Source of the DNA: Hydrogenophaga sp.
GTDB taxonomy: Bacteria; Pseudomonadota; Gammaproteobacteria; Burkholderiales; Burkholderiaceae_C
Assembly: GCF_030651625.1 (NCBI RefSeq)
Contig: NZ_JAUSCF010000038.1
Coordinates: 1-64,000 of the forward strand
Length of the DNA: 64,000 bases
Direction: 5' to 3'
The notes under the pieces were generated by a model. The model saw nothing but the letters and a program-made list of their open reading frames with translations. It was not told the DNA's origin and ran no database searches. Below are positions 25,782-36,131 of the stretch, one piece after another. The stretch's first letter is position 1, and every line of letters begins with the position of its first letter. A program made the translations under genes and the position numbers.

Positions 25782-28067
25782 ATGGCAACCCAACCCAATC
25801 CTTCGCTGGCGCCCGCAGCGGTCAAGACCGGTACCAATCGGGTCAAGCGCATCACCTCTGCGATGGGCGAGGAGGCAGCACCAGCGGCGGCCTCAGTTCC
25901 GAAAAAGGTGGCCCCGAAAAAAGCAAGATCCAGGACCAAACCCAGGTCCCATGCACCGATCGACTTGGCTTCGCGACTTTTCGACGCCCGGCCCGATCGG
26001 CTTGATTTCCGCGACCTGAACTACGTGCCTCCGCTGCGCTCGCTGGACACCCACTTCCCAGCCCAGGACTTTCTTGCCGAGGCGGTCCCCGCCTACGTGC
26101 AATCGGGCCTGGTGCTGGACCAGGGAGAGGAAGGCGCCTGCACCGGTTTTGGGCTCGCGACGGTGGTCAACTACCTGCTCTGGATCCGTCGCTTCGACCA
26201 GCGTGGCGGGGCCGCCGTGATCAAGGTCAGCCCGCACATGCTGTACGAACTGGCGAGACGCTATGACGAATGGGAAGGTGAGGATTACGAAGGATCTTCG
26301 TGTCGCGGGGCCCTCAAAGGTTTTCACAAGCACGGTGTCTGCCAGATGCGCTACTGGCGCACGGACCACCACGGTGCGCGGGCCCACCTTGAATGGGAGC
26401 TCGACGCACTGAAGCACCCGCTGGGGGTTTACTACCGGGTGAACAAGAGGTCGGTGGTGGAATTGCAGGCTGCGATCAATGAAATCGGCGCCATCTACGT
26501 GTCGGCCAGGGTCCACGACGGCTGGGACAGGGTGGCCCGACTGGCCCGCCCGCCTGAATCACACGATGAAGCAGCGTTGCCGACCATTCCGGCCGCCAGT
26601 CGAAACTCGCCTTGGGGCGGGCACGCTTTTGCGCTGGTGGGGTACAACGACCGCGGCTTTGTGGTGCAGAACTCCTGGGGCACGGGCTGGGGTGCGGGGG
26701 GTTTTGCAGTGCTGCCGTACGCAGACTGGGTGGTTCATGGCACGGACGCCTGGGCCGTGGCACTGGGTGTGCCCCAAAGCCAGGCCATGTCGCCCGAACG
26801 GATTGCGGCGTTGCGATGGCCCACGCGCAGCGGGCGTTCGATCGGCTTTGCCGTGCGCAGCACCGTGAACGAAGACAACCCGGTTGACGATCCCTGGCCC
26901 ATCGACAAGCCGTTTCTGCACAGGGCGTATCAGCCGTGGCCCACGGCCAAAGCCTATGAACACACGCTCGTGACCGGGAACAACGGGCACATCATCGTCA
27001 CCGATCTGGCCGCGGGCATCGACGGAAGCGAAGCGGCGTTCGTTCAGGCGCAGGTGAACCGGGCACTGAATTTCTTTCAATCGCAAGGAAATGCACGCAT
27101 CATGATCTATGCACACGGCGGGCTGAACAGCCAGGGTGAATCGATCGAGCGCATTCGCCTGCTGGCCCCCTATTTCGAAGCAAATGGCATCTACCCCTTC
27201 TTCCTGACCTGGCGCACCGGTCCAATGGAGACGCTGGGGCACATGCTGGAAGACAAGGTACGCAAGCTGTTCGGACTGGACGACGATGCGCGCGCCCGGG
27301 GATTGTTCAATCTGCTGGCTGAAGCACGCGACCGCTCTGTGGAAGTGGTGGCCAGCAAGGCGGTCAAAGGGCTGTGGTCAGAAATGCGCGAAAACGCCCG
27401 ACTGGCGGCCCGGCGCGGCCGCGGCAGCGCCCTGCTGGCCGACGCGCTCTCGCAGCTTCAGGTGCATTTGGGCAACCGTCCGCTCCAGTTGCACCTGGTT
27501 GGGCACTCTGCTGGCTCCATCGTGCTCGGTCACCTGCTGGACCGTCTCGCAGTCAGCCAGGTGAAGGTGGCGGGTTGCACGTTGTTCGCGCCCGCCTGCA
27601 CGGTGGCATTCGCCACCGAAAAATACCTGGACAAGAACACCAGCATCTTTGATTCCAGGCAACTCCACCTCCACTACCTGACCGACAAGCAGGAAAAGGA
27701 TGACGATCTGCTGAAGCTGGGAGCCGTCACGCTGTACGGCAAGTCGCTGCTGTACCTCGTCAGCCGTGCCCTGGACGACGTGCGCAAAGTGCCTCTGCTG
27801 GGCATGGAGCGGGCACATGATCCGCAGCACTTCACAGAAGACCAGTGGGACAGGAGCCACCTGCGTCACCTGCAGGACTGGCACGGTCGCTTTCCTCGAT
27901 CCAACCTGCACCCTGTACCAATGCCCCACGTCCCGGTCAATCGCGAAGGCAAGACCTCTCAGGCGACCCACGGTTCGTTCGACAACAACATCGAAGTGAT
28001 GACCCAGACCATCGAACGCGTCAAAGGCAGCCCGCTGGTGAGCCCGATCGAGTGGCTGGACTACTGA
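25782..28067 (+). CDS. Papain-like cysteine protease fused to an alpha/beta hydrolase (lipase-like)
   Basis: 761 residues, two enzyme modules. After a basic tail (KKVAPKKARSRTKPR, residues 41-55) comes a C1 peptidase domain (about 75-330) with oxyanion Gln114 and Cys120 in DQGEEGACTGFG, His281 in GGHAFALVGYN and Asn297 in QNSWGTGWG. The C-terminal part (about 400-761) is an alpha/beta hydrolase with YAHGGLNSQGE and nucleophile Ser576 in LVGHSAGS. No signal peptide or TM helix is visible. Both active sites look intact. Substrates are unknown. It stands alone, past tRNA-Ser, convergent with a large kinase. Confidence 0.85.
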   Translation: MATQPNPSLAPAAVKTGTNRVKRITSAMGEEAAPAAASVPKKVAPKKARSRTKPRSHAPIDLASRLFDARPDRLDFRDLNYVPPLRSLDTHFPAQDFLAEAVPAYVQSGLVLDQGEEGACTGFGLATVVNYLLWIRRFDQRGGAAVIKVSPHMLYELARRYDEWEGEDYEGSSCRGALKGFHKHGVCQMRYWRTDHHGARAHLEWELDALKHPLGVYYRVNKRSVVELQAAINEIGAIYVSARVHDGWDRVARLARPPESHDEAALPTIPAASRNSPWGGHAFALVGYNDRGFVVQNSWGTGWGAGGFAVLPYADWVVHGTDAWAVALGVPQSQAMSPERIAALRWPTRSGRSIGFAVRSTVNEDNPVDDPWPIDKPFLHRAYQPWPTAKAYEHTLVTGNNGHIIVTDLAAGIDGSEAAFVQAQVNRALNFFQSQGNARIMIYAHGGLNSQGESIERIRLLAPYFEANGIYPFFLTWRTGPMETLGHMLEDKVRKLFGLDDDARARGLFNLLAEARDRSVEVVASKAVKGLWSEMRENARLAARRGRGSALLADALSQLQVHLGNRPLQLHLVGHSAGSIVLGHLLDRLAVSQVKVAGCTLFAPACTVAFATEKYLDKNTSIFDSRQLHLHYLTDKQEKDDDLLKLGAVTLYGKSLLYLVSRALDDVRKVPLLGMERAHDPQHFTEDQWDRSHLRHLQDWHGRFPRSNLHPVPMPHVPVNREGKTSQATHGSFDNNIEVMTQTIERVKGSPLVSPIEWLDY

Positions 28068-28114
28068 AGGCAACCGAAGCATCTCCTGCGCCGCCTTCGG
28101 CGTCTCACCGCCTT

Positions 28115-31100
28115 TCAAGGATGCGGCAACCGGAACCAGAAAGTCGTACCCTGACCAGGCGCGGAATCGGCCCAGATGCGCCCTCCATGCCGCTCCAGGA
28201 TGCGTGCCACGATCGCCAGCCCTACGCCGGTACCCGGCACATCACTGCCTGCATGCAGGCGCTGGAACAAACCGAACAGCTTGTCGGCATGCGCCATGTC
28301 GAATCCCATGCCGTTGTCGCGCACATAGTAAGCGCGCTGTGCGGCGCTGTACCCCAGCTTCAGCTCCGGTGTTGCCTGATGCCGTGAGTACTTCAGTCCG
28401 TTGTCCATCAGGTTGAACAGCACCTGACGAAGCAGCGTGGCATCACCCATGGCCTCGGGAACCGTGTCGAGTTCGATGCGAGCGTGTTCGTATTGGGGTG
28501 CGAGCACCTCTGCCACCGACTGGGCCAGCACGTGCAGATTGACCGGCACGGCCGCCAGGTCCACGCGTACCACGCGCAGCAGTTCGAGCATGTCGGTGAT
28601 CATCTGCCCCATGTTGCGGGACGATCGCGTGATACGACCGAACATGTCGCGTGCCAGCGGGCTCAACCGGTCACCCTCCTCCTCGGCAATCAGTGAGGCA
28701 AAACCATTGACCGAGCGCAACGGCGCGCGCAAGTCGTGCGCAATGGAGTAGGAGATGGCCTCCATGTCGCGCATGGAACGCTCAAGTTCCGCGGTCCGTT
28801 CGGACACCCGCAGTTCAAGGCTGGCATTGAGTGCCCGCACCTGTTCCTGCGCAGCCACCCGCGCGCTGATGTCCACATGGGTGCCCGACATGAACAACGG
28901 GCGTCCATCGGCATCACGCTGGTGCACCCGCCCCCGATCGTTGATCCAGATCCAGTGCCCTGCCTTGTGGCGCATGCGCAAATCACATTCGTAGAACTCC
29001 GCCTCGCCCGACAGGTGCCGCTCCAGCACATGCTCGGCAAACGGTAGGTCCAGCGGATGCACGAGCCGCCGCCAGGTCTCAAAGGTGGTGGGCAGGAGTT
29101 CTTCCACCGAGTACCCCAGCATGGTGGCCCAGTGTTCATTGATGGTGGTCTCCCACGTCACCAGGTTGGTTTCCCAGACCCCAGGCCGGGTCGCATCCAG
29201 CACCCAGGCAAGCCGCTGCCGCTCGTGGGCCAGCGCCTCCTGAGCCTGCACATACGACGTGACATCGGTGTAAGTTCGCACCATGCCGCCGTCGGGAAGC
29301 TTGCGGGTTCGGATCTCAAGCGTCTTGCCATCGCGGGTACGGCGCAGGTAGGTCTCTGGCGCACTAAAAATGTGCTCCTTGACCAAGAAGGGCCGCATGG
29401 CCGGGTCCACCTGCAACATGTCTTCACCAAAGTCGCCACGATCGACTTGGAACTGGCCGACGCGCTCGAACGAAGGGTTGTCTGCGAACAACCATTCAGG
29501 CAGATCCAGCAATTCCAGCATGCGCCGGTTGTAGAAGCGAAAATCCCCCTGCCCATCGACCATTGCAAAGCCCTGGCTCACGCTGTCCAGTGTGACCTGA
29601 AGGGCGCTGCTTTTTTCTGCCAGCAAGCAGGTGGTGTCTTCCAGTTGCTTGAGCGTCTGCAACCGCTCCTCGTGGTCGCGTTGGGCCAGAACCAGTTGCT
29701 GCACAGCGCCCAGCAAGGGCTGCAGGAACTCGATATCGGCTTCGCTGTAGCCGCCGGGCTGGTTGGCAAGACCCACCATGGCCACCAGACGGTCGCCCAC
29801 CATGAGCGGAATACCCAGGAACGCATACATGCTCGGGTGACCCTTGGGCAGGCCACCGGCACGGGCGTCAGATGCGGGATGATTTGCGATCACGGGCGCG
29901 CGGGTGACCATGCCGTGACCGAACAATGTCTTGAGGTTGTGGAACTCCATGCCGCCCTGGGCCTGCTGGACAAACAGGCGATGCGACATGTCGTCCCAGG
30001 CAATGTTGGTGACCGCATGGGTCTTGAGATACGGGGCGCCTTGCTCATCGTAGAGCACCTCGCCCACGAAGCCGTATTCGCTGCCTGTGACGGAAAGGAA
30101 CGCGTCGAGCAAACCCTCGAAGGCTTTTCGCTTGTCGTCGGCTTCGATGAAACGGGACTGCGCCATGCGCACGGTCTCCAGCATCCTGTTCTGCCGATCC
30201 ACTTTTTGCGCCGCCAGCCTCGCCTCGGTGACGTCGGTGGTGAAGCCGTGCCACACGATGGTCCCGTCTTCCTCGCGCTGTGGCGCCGCCTCCACCTGGT
30301 TCCAGCGCACACCGCGCTGGGGCAGAACCACACGGTAGGTTTGCCGCCAGATCGTCAGGTCGCGGGCCGACTTGCCCAGTGCAGCAACGAGTTCGTCGCG
30401 ATCGTCGGCATGCACCCTCCCGAACAGCAGGCGCACGTCCTTCTGCAAGTCTGCCGGGTCCAGCTCCAGCAACTCCCTCGCCGCCTCATTCACGTAGGTG
30501 ATGGCACTGGTGCCGTCCGGGCGCAGGCGTGCCTGGTACACGATGCCGGGCACCCGGGCCGCGATGTTCTGCAGCAACTGAAGCTGCTGGGCCAACTGAA
30601 GCGTAGCCTCGCGCTCGGTCGTGACATCCTGTATCACCCCGAAGTCGGTTCGTGGATTGCCCGCCACAGTCGTCTGGCCAATGCGGGTGCGAAACCAGCG
30701 TTGTTGCCCGTCCGGCCGGGTCCAGCGGAAATCCACCACGCGGCCATCAAGTGCCTCACGCGCCTCAAGCCAGGCGGGCATGTCGTCCGGATGAATGCCG
30801 CTGCGGCCAACGATTCGCGAGAGCACCTCTTGGGGTTCAATGCCTGTGATGTCAAACAGCCCCTGCGACCAGACAACATCCCGCTCGTTGTCGGAGTTGG
30901 TCCAATGCCCCACGAGCGCCAGCTTCTCGATGGCGTCGTGCAGTTCCACCCGTTGCTGCAGAGCCACGTTGGCGGCGCTGAGCGCCTGGTCAGCCTGAGA
31001 CCTTGCCGCTTCCGCTTTGAGCTCAAGGGTGGCCTCAATGAAATACACAAGCATCAGCGGCTCTGGCTGCACGTCCAGCAAGGTGGTGTGCAGCCGAACG

Positions 31101-31489
31101 TGGTGCCGCTCGCCATCACACAGTGTGAGCGTCTGCACCCCGTGGCTGAAACGCCCCTCTTCCAGGTACCGGTGCCGCTCCGCAGCGTCGGCCCAGTGCC
31201 CCAGCTCAATGGTGGTGCGCCCGATGGCAGTCTCCCGGGTCAGGCCGGTGAATGCCAGCCAGGCATCGTTCACCGCCAGCAGACAGCCATCGCGCTGGCG
31301 CGAAACCGACGCCGCCAGCGGCGACGCCTGGAAAAAAGCCTCGAAGGGCAGGTTCTGTTCGAAGTGGTGACCCAGGGACACGCTACCGTTTCCTTCGGCG
31401 GGGTTCGCGGGCAGGGGCTTCTCGTGTTCCGCATTGGCCATGCTGGCTGGGTCCGCAGTATGAGGTTGACGGTATCGGCTGGGAGACAT
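28115..31489 (-). CDS. Multi-PAS/GAF sensor histidine kinase
   Basis: 1124 residues from the ATG at 31489 (MSPSRYRQ); the track's TTG 16 codons upstream and an ATG at 31441 are alternatives, none with a strong ribosome-binding site. Order: PAS domains in the first 450 residues, a GAF domain (about 460-620, with SEYGFVGEVLYD and FLGIPLMVGDRLVAMVG), two more PAS/PAC units, a coiled segment, HisKA (SYSIAHDLRAPLRSVNGFA) and HATPase (LMDNGLKYSRH; GVGLAIVARILERHGG). No TM helices, so it probably senses cytoplasmic cues. No response regulator is adjacent. Divergent from mutS. Confidence 0.9.
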   Translation of the reverse strand: MSPSRYRQPHTADPASMANAEHEKPLPANPAEGNGSVSLGHHFEQNLPFEAFFQASPLAASVSRQRDGCLLAVNDAWLAFTGLTRETAIGRTTIELGHWADAAERHRYLEEGRFSHGVQTLTLCDGERHHVRLHTTLLDVQPEPLMLVYFIEATLELKAEAARSQADQALSAANVALQQRVELHDAIEKLALVGHWTNSDNERDVVWSQGLFDITGIEPQEVLSRIVGRSGIHPDDMPAWLEAREALDGRVVDFRWTRPDGQQRWFRTRIGQTTVAGNPRTDFGVIQDVTTEREATLQLAQQLQLLQNIAARVPGIVYQARLRPDGTSAITYVNEAARELLELDPADLQKDVRLLFGRVHADDRDELVAALGKSARDLTIWRQTYRVVLPQRGVRWNQVEAAPQREEDGTIVWHGFTTDVTEARLAAQKVDRQNRMLETVRMAQSRFIEADDKRKAFEGLLDAFLSVTGSEYGFVGEVLYDEQGAPYLKTHAVTNIAWDDMSHRLFVQQAQGGMEFHNLKTLFGHGMVTRAPVIANHPASDARAGGLPKGHPSMYAFLGIPLMVGDRLVAMVGLANQPGGYSEADIEFLQPLLGAVQQLVLAQRDHEERLQTLKQLEDTTCLLAEKSSALQVTLDSVSQGFAMVDGQGDFRFYNRRMLELLDLPEWLFADNPSFERVGQFQVDRGDFGEDMLQVDPAMRPFLVKEHIFSAPETYLRRTRDGKTLEIRTRKLPDGGMVRTYTDVTSYVQAQEALAHERQRLAWVLDATRPGVWETNLVTWETTINEHWATMLGYSVEELLPTTFETWRRLVHPLDLPFAEHVLERHLSGEAEFYECDLRMRHKAGHWIWINDRGRVHQRDADGRPLFMSGTHVDISARVAAQEQVRALNASLELRVSERTAELERSMRDMEAISYSIAHDLRAPLRSVNGFASLIAEEEGDRLSPLARDMFGRITRSSRNMGQMITDMLELLRVVRVDLAAVPVNLHVLAQSVAEVLAPQYEHARIELDTVPEAMGDATLLRQVLFNLMDNGLKYSRHQATPELKLGYSAAQRAYYVRDNGMGFDMAHADKLFGLFQRLHAGSDVPGTGVGLAIVARILERHGGRIWADSAPGQGTTFWFRLPHP

Positions 31490-31572
31490 TCTGACCAAAT
31501 TCTGCCGGGCCGGGAGGGAAACGTTGCGAAGGCCCAAACTGCTACAGTCGCTGGCTGACCTGCCACCGCCCG

Positions 31573-34212
31573 ATGAGCCCTGCCTTGAACGCCCCGCTGG
31601 ACAAACACACCCCCATGATGCAGCAGTACCTGGCCATCAAGGCCGAGTACCCGCACACGCTGGTGTTCTACCGCATGGGCGACTTTTATGAGCTGTTCTT
31701 CGGCGATGCCGAAAAGGCGGCGCGCCTGCTCGACATCACCCTGACCCAGCGCGGGCAGTCGGCCGGTGAGCCGGTGGTGATGGCCGGCGTGCCCTTTCAT
31801 TCGGTTGACACCTACCTCGCGCGCCTGATCAAACTCGGTGAATCGGTCGCCATCTGTGAACAGGTGGGCGACGTTACCACCGCGAAAGGCCCGGTTGATC
31901 GCAAGGTGATGCGGGTGGTCACGCCCGGCACGCTGACCGATGCAGGCCTGCTCTCAGACAAGAGCGAGGCGCTGCTGATGGCGGTGCACCCCGGCGCCCG
32001 CACCGGCTATGGCCTGGCCTGGCTGTCGGTCACGCAGGGCATCGTCTTCCTCGCGCAATGCGCCAGTGACGAACTGGCCGACTGGCTGGCCCGCATTGGC
32101 GCGGGTGAATTGCTCTACAGCGCCGAGGTGAGCACCGCCACCGAACAGAAACTGCAGAACCTCGCTGCAGCGCAACAGCCCGGGGGCCAGCGCATGGTCC
32201 CTGTGGTGCGCCCGGCCTGGGCTTTTGATGCGGCGCTCGGTGAGCGCAAACTGCTGGAACAACTGCAGACCGCCAGCCTCGCCGCCTGGGATGCCCAGGC
32301 CCTGTCAGACGCCCACGCCGCAGCCGCCGCCCTGCTGAACTATGCCGAACACACACAGGGCCGGGCGCTCACCCATGTGCGCACGCTGCGCGTGGCTCGC
32401 AGCGACGAGCTGATCGACCTGCCAGCCAATACGCGGCGCAACCTGGAACTGACCCACAACCTGCGCGGTGAGACCAGCCCCACCCTGTTTTCTCTTCTGG
32501 ACGTGTGCTGCACCGGCATGGGGAGTCGCACGTTGCGCAGCTGGATGCTGGAGCCCCGGCGCGAGCGCGCCCAGGCCACCGAGCGCCTGGCCGCCATTGA
32601 AGCGCTGCGCGACGGGCTGTGGCAAAGCCTGCGCCAGACACTCAAAGCCGCCAGCGACGTGGAGCGCATCACGGCACGAACCGCGCTGCGCCAGGTGCGT
32701 CCACGCGAACTCACCGGGCTCACCCAGACGCTGGCGCGCGCGGTGCAGGTGGCCTCTGCACTGCAAGCTGGCCTGCCAAGTGCGCCACCCCTGCTGCAGC
32801 GGATTCACAGCGAACTCACGCCGCCCCCCGACTGCACCGAACTGTTGAAGGCCGCGCTGCTCGACGAACCGGCCGCCCTGGTGCGCGACGGTGGCGTGAT
32901 CGCCGACGGTTTTGACACCGAGCTGGACGAGTTGCGCGGCATACAAAACAACTGCGATGGCTTCCTGATTGACCTCGAAACCCGGGAGCGCGCACGCACC
33001 GGCATCACCAACCTGCGCGTGCAGTTCAACAAGGTGCACGGTTTCTACATCGAGGTCACGCAAGGCCAGATCGACAAGGTGCCCGACGACTACCGCCGGC
33101 GCCAGACGCTCAAGAACGCAGAGCGCTTCATCACGCCCGAACTCAAGGCCTTCGAAGACAAAGCCCTGAGCGCGCAAGAGCGCGCCCTGGCCCGGGAAAA
33201 GTGGCTGTACGAACAACTGCTGGACCAGCTCCAGGTCTGGGTCGACCCACTCACGCGCCTGGCGCGTGCGCTGTCCGAGCTGGACGCACTGTGTGCACTC
33301 ACGGAGCGCTCACTGACCCTGAACTGGATCGCACCCCGTTTTGTGGCGGAACCCTGCATCGAGATCCGAGGTGGTCGCCACCCGGTGGTGGAGGCGCGGC
33401 TCAACGAAACCAGCGGCGGGAGCTTCATCGCCAACGACACGGTGCTGGGCCCGAAACAGCGCATGCAGGTCATCACCGGCCCCAACATGGGCGGCAAGAG
33501 CACCTACATGCGCCAGGTGGCGGTGATCGTGCTGCTGGCCAGCATGGGCAGCCATGTGCCGGCGCAAGCGTGCCGGCTCGGCCCCATTGACGCCATTCAC
33601 ACCCGCATCGGTGCGGCCGATGATCTGGCCAACGCCCAGTCCACCTTCATGGTGGAAATGACGGAAGCGGCACAGATCCTGCATGCTGCCACGCCACAAA
33701 GCCTGGTGCTGATGGACGAGATCGGCCGTGGCACTTCCACCTTTGACGGCCTTGCGCTCGCCAGCGGCATTGCAGCCCACCTGCATGACAAGGCCAAAGC
33801 ATTCACCCTTTTTGCCACCCACTATTTTGAACTGACCGAGTTTCCCGCTACCCACCACGCAGCCGTGAACGTGCACGTGAGCGCAGTGGAAGGCGGTGGA
33901 AAGGGCAACATCGTGTTCCTGCACCAGATTGAACCCGGCCCCGCCAGCCGCAGTTACGGCATCCAGGTGGCGCGCCTGGCCGGCGTGCCGGCCGCGGTGG
34001 TACAGCACGCCCGCCAAGCCCTGGCAGCCCTGGAAGGTCAAAGTGAGAAGAGCCGCCTGCAGGTGGACCTTTTTGCTGCTCCACCGGTGGAAGAGGTGCC
34101 GGAGCAACACCCGCTGGTCTCGGCCATGCAGGCCATCGAACCTGACGCTCTCTCGCCCCGCGAAGCACTTGAACAGCTCTACCAACTGAAAAAAATCGCC
34201 ACTCAGCCATGA
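31573..34212 (+). CDS. mutS: DNA mismatch repair protein MutS
   Basis: 879 residues. The mismatch-binding [11 protein letters not shown] motif (Phe-X-Glu wedge) is near residue 36, the Walker A is [13 protein letters not shown] near residue 637, and Walker B/signature [15 protein letters not shown] and THYFELTE follow. It recognises mispairs and recruits MutL in the cytoplasm. Length is normal (853 in E. coli). Its stop codon overlaps the Anbu gene start (ATGA), so the two are coupled. Confidence 0.98.
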   Translation: MSPALNAPLDKHTPMMQQYLAIKAEYPHTLVFYRMGDFYELFFGDAEKAARLLDITLTQRGQSAGEPVVMAGVPFHSVDTYLARLIKLGESVAICEQVGDVTTAKGPVDRKVMRVVTPGTLTDAGLLSDKSEALLMAVHPGARTGYGLAWLSVTQGIVFLAQCASDELADWLARIGAGELLYSAEVSTATEQKLQNLAAAQQPGGQRMVPVVRPAWAFDAALGERKLLEQLQTASLAAWDAQALSDAHAAAAALLNYAEHTQGRALTHVRTLRVARSDELIDLPANTRRNLELTHNLRGETSPTLFSLLDVCCTGMGSRTLRSWMLEPRRERAQATERLAAIEALRDGLWQSLRQTLKAASDVERITARTALRQVRPRELTGLTQTLARAVQVASALQAGLPSAPPLLQRIHSELTPPPDCTELLKAALLDEPAALVRDGGVIADGFDTELDELRGIQNNCDGFLIDLETRERARTGITNLRVQFNKVHGFYIEVTQGQIDKVPDDYRRRQTLKNAERFITPELKAFEDKALSAQERALAREKWLYEQLLDQLQVWVDPLTRLARALSELDALCALTERSLTLNWIAPRFVAEPCIEIRGGRHPVVEARLNETSGGSFIANDTVLGPKQRMQVITGPNMGGKSTYMRQVAVIVLLASMGSHVPAQACRLGPIDAIHTRIGAADDLANAQSTFMVEMTEAAQILHAATPQSLVLMDEIGRGTSTFDGLALASGIAAHLHDKAKAFTLFATHYFELTEFPATHHAAVNVHVSAVEGGGKGNIVFLHQIEPGPASRSYGIQVARLAGVPAAVVQHARQALAALEGQSEKSRLQVDLFAAPPVEEVPEQHPLVSAMQAIEPDALSPREALEQLYQLKKIATQP

Positions 34213-35036
34213 CCTATTGCGTCGCCGTCAAACTCAACGCCGGGCTGGTCTTTCTGTCCGACTCGCGCACCAACGCAGGTCTGGACCAGATCAGCACCTT
34301 CCGGAAAATGATCGTCTACGAAAAGCCGGGCGAGCGCTTCATGTGCCTGCTCTCTGCAGGCAACCTGAGCATCTCGCAATCGGTACGCGAAATCCTGCAG
34401 GTGGAACAACTGCACGACCCGGACAATGGTGAGCCGATCACGATCTGGAACGCGCGCAGCATGTTCGACGCCGCACGGGTGCTGGGATCGGCGGTGCGTC
34501 GCGTGTTTGAGCGCGATGGCGAATCGCTCAAGCACGCCGGCGTGGAATTCAATGTGTCCATGATTTTTGGTGGCCAGATCCATGGTGAAGGCATGCGCCT
34601 GTTCCAGGTCTATTCGGCCGGCAATTTCATCGAAGCCACGCCCGAAACACCGTTCTTCCAGATCGGCGAATCCAAGTACGGCAAGCCGGTGCTCGACCGC
34701 GTGATCCACGCTGAAACGCCACTGGACGAAGCCGCCAAATGCGTGCTGGTATCGATGGACTCCACACTCAAGTCCAACCTCTCGGTGGGGCTGCCACTGG
34801 ACCTGGCGGTCTACGAAGCGAACCGCCTTCAGTCCGACAAGATCACCTGCATCGATGACCAGAACCCCTACTTCCGCATGCTGCACGACACCTGGGGACA
34901 GAAATTGCGCGAGGTGTTCGACAGCATCGAACACCCGACCTGGGACGGTAGCCACACCGAGGTGCCGCTGCTGTGCAGCGGCCCGCGCAGCCAGCCTCTG
35001 AAGAAGATCACCAATTCACGCGAGAAACTGATATGA
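34209..35036 (+). CDS. Anbu, proteasome-type peptidase
   Basis: 275 residues beginning [20 protein letters not shown]. Thr2 would be the N-terminal nucleophile after Met removal; SDSRTNAG and the TFRKM lysine are the other beta-fold active-site positions. This matches Anbu, the ancestral beta subunit homologous to HslV and the 20S proteasome, which forms open spiral rings rather than closed ones. Anbu is usually encoded with an ATP-grasp protein, an alpha-E protein and a transglutaminase-like protein; here its only operon partner is mutS. Confidence 0.9.
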   Translation: MTYCVAVKLNAGLVFLSDSRTNAGLDQISTFRKMIVYEKPGERFMCLLSAGNLSISQSVREILQVEQLHDPDNGEPITIWNARSMFDAARVLGSAVRRVFERDGESLKHAGVEFNVSMIFGGQIHGEGMRLFQVYSAGNFIEATPETPFFQIGESKYGKPVLDRVIHAETPLDEAAKCVLVSMDSTLKSNLSVGLPLDLAVYEANRLQSDKITCIDDQNPYFRMLHDTWGQKLREVFDSIEHPTWDGSHTEVPLLCSGPRSQPLKKITNSREKLI

Positions 35037-35085
35037 CCCCCGCGCCGCCTGCGGCGCCACCCCCTACCACGGGGAGACACCAGCC
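35037..35085. repeat. REP-like palindromic repeat after the Anbu gene
   Basis: CCCCCGCGCCGCCTGCGGCG then CCACCCCCTACCACGGGGAG directly follows the Anbu stop codon. The GCGCCGC-CTGCGGCGC inner palindrome and flanking C/G runs match the reverse complement of the copy at 129-217. Confidence 0.5.
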
Positions 35086-35145
35086 GTCTGGCAAAGCCAT
35101 CCCGGCGATGTCTCTGGACAAGGTCACCTCTCTCATTCCACCGCT

Positions 35146-36000
35146 GTGTCCCTGATCGTTTTTTCTCACGCCAACAGCTTCCCTGCCAGCACCTACACCG
35201 TGTTGTTCCGCAGCCTGAGGGCGCGCGGCTTCACCGTGCGCGCGGTCGACAAATTCGGGCACGACCCGGCTTATCCCGTCACCAGCAACTGGCCGCACCT
35301 GGTGCAGCAGCTGGCCGACTTTGCTGCGCCCGAAATTGAACAGCATGGCGACGGAGCCTGGCTGGTGGGTCACTCACTGGGCGGATTCCTGAGCCTGATG
35401 TGCGCTGCCCGCCATCCCCAGCTCGGTGGGCATCTGGTCAAGGGCGTGTTGCTGATCGATTCCCCCGTCCTGGGTGGCTGGCGGGCCCGTACGCTCGAGG
35501 TCATCAAGCGTGCCCAGCTGGTGGGCTCGGTCTCGCCAGGCAAGATCAGCCGCAAACGTCGCGCGCACTGGCCCGATGCGCAAAGCGCTTTTGAACACTT
35601 TGCCCGCAAGAAGGCGTTTGCCCGATGGGAACCCCAGGTGCTGCGCGACTACATCGATCACGGCACCCGTGACGCCGCCACACCACAGGGCATGCAACGG
35701 GTGCTCGACTTCGACCGCGAGGTGGAAACCGCGATCTACAACACCTTGCCCCACAATCTGGACCGACTGCTGCGCCGCCACCCGCTTCAATGCCCTGTTG
35801 CATTCATTGGCGGTACGGAATCCCTGGAAATGAAACAGGTGGGCATGACCATGACCCGAAAGCTGGTGGGCAGACAACATCCTGATCGGCTCATCATGGT
35901 CGAGGGCAGCCACCTGTTTCCCATGGAGCAACCGCACCAGACATCACTGGCAATCGACCAGGCGCTTCAAAGCCTGGGTGCATCGAAGCGCGCTGCCTGA
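35146..36000 (+). CDS. Alpha/beta hydrolase
   Basis: 284 residues from a GTG (MSLIVFSHANSFPASTYTVL); no better start is in frame nearby. The nucleophile elbow is VGHSLGG near residue 73 and the terminal His lies in EGSHLFPME, giving a complete triad. It has no signal peptide. The substrate class is not evident. It follows the Anbu gene by 110 bp containing a REP-like repeat, so co-transcription is uncertain. Confidence 0.85.
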   Translation: MSLIVFSHANSFPASTYTVLFRSLRARGFTVRAVDKFGHDPAYPVTSNWPHLVQQLADFAAPEIEQHGDGAWLVGHSLGGFLSLMCAARHPQLGGHLVKGVLLIDSPVLGGWRARTLEVIKRAQLVGSVSPGKISRKRRAHWPDAQSAFEHFARKKAFARWEPQVLRDYIDHGTRDAATPQGMQRVLDFDREVETAIYNTLPHNLDRLLRRHPLQCPVAFIGGTESLEMKQVGMTMTRKLVGRQHPDRLIMVEGSHLFPMEQPHQTSLAIDQALQSLGASKRAA

Positions 36001-36131
36001 CGTGCTTGAAAAGGCATCCACGCACGTTGGCTTCGGCGACTGAAGCGGCAGCAAACCCCGGGTTTTCCGGGCCTCAAATGCCCGGCGCTCCGGTATAACT
36101 GGGCCCAGATGAATTCGATGCCGCCTCGCCC

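Noticed and set aside
25396-28067. Genomic island integrated at tRNA-Ser
   Set aside because: No integrase, no direct repeat of the tRNA 3' end was found downstream, and the tRNA has its own terminator directly after it.
29057-31558. 833-codon plus-strand ORF opposite the multi-PAS kinase
   Set aside because: It is an antisense shadow in high-GC DNA; the minus strand holds clear PAS, GAF, HisKA and HATPase motifs.
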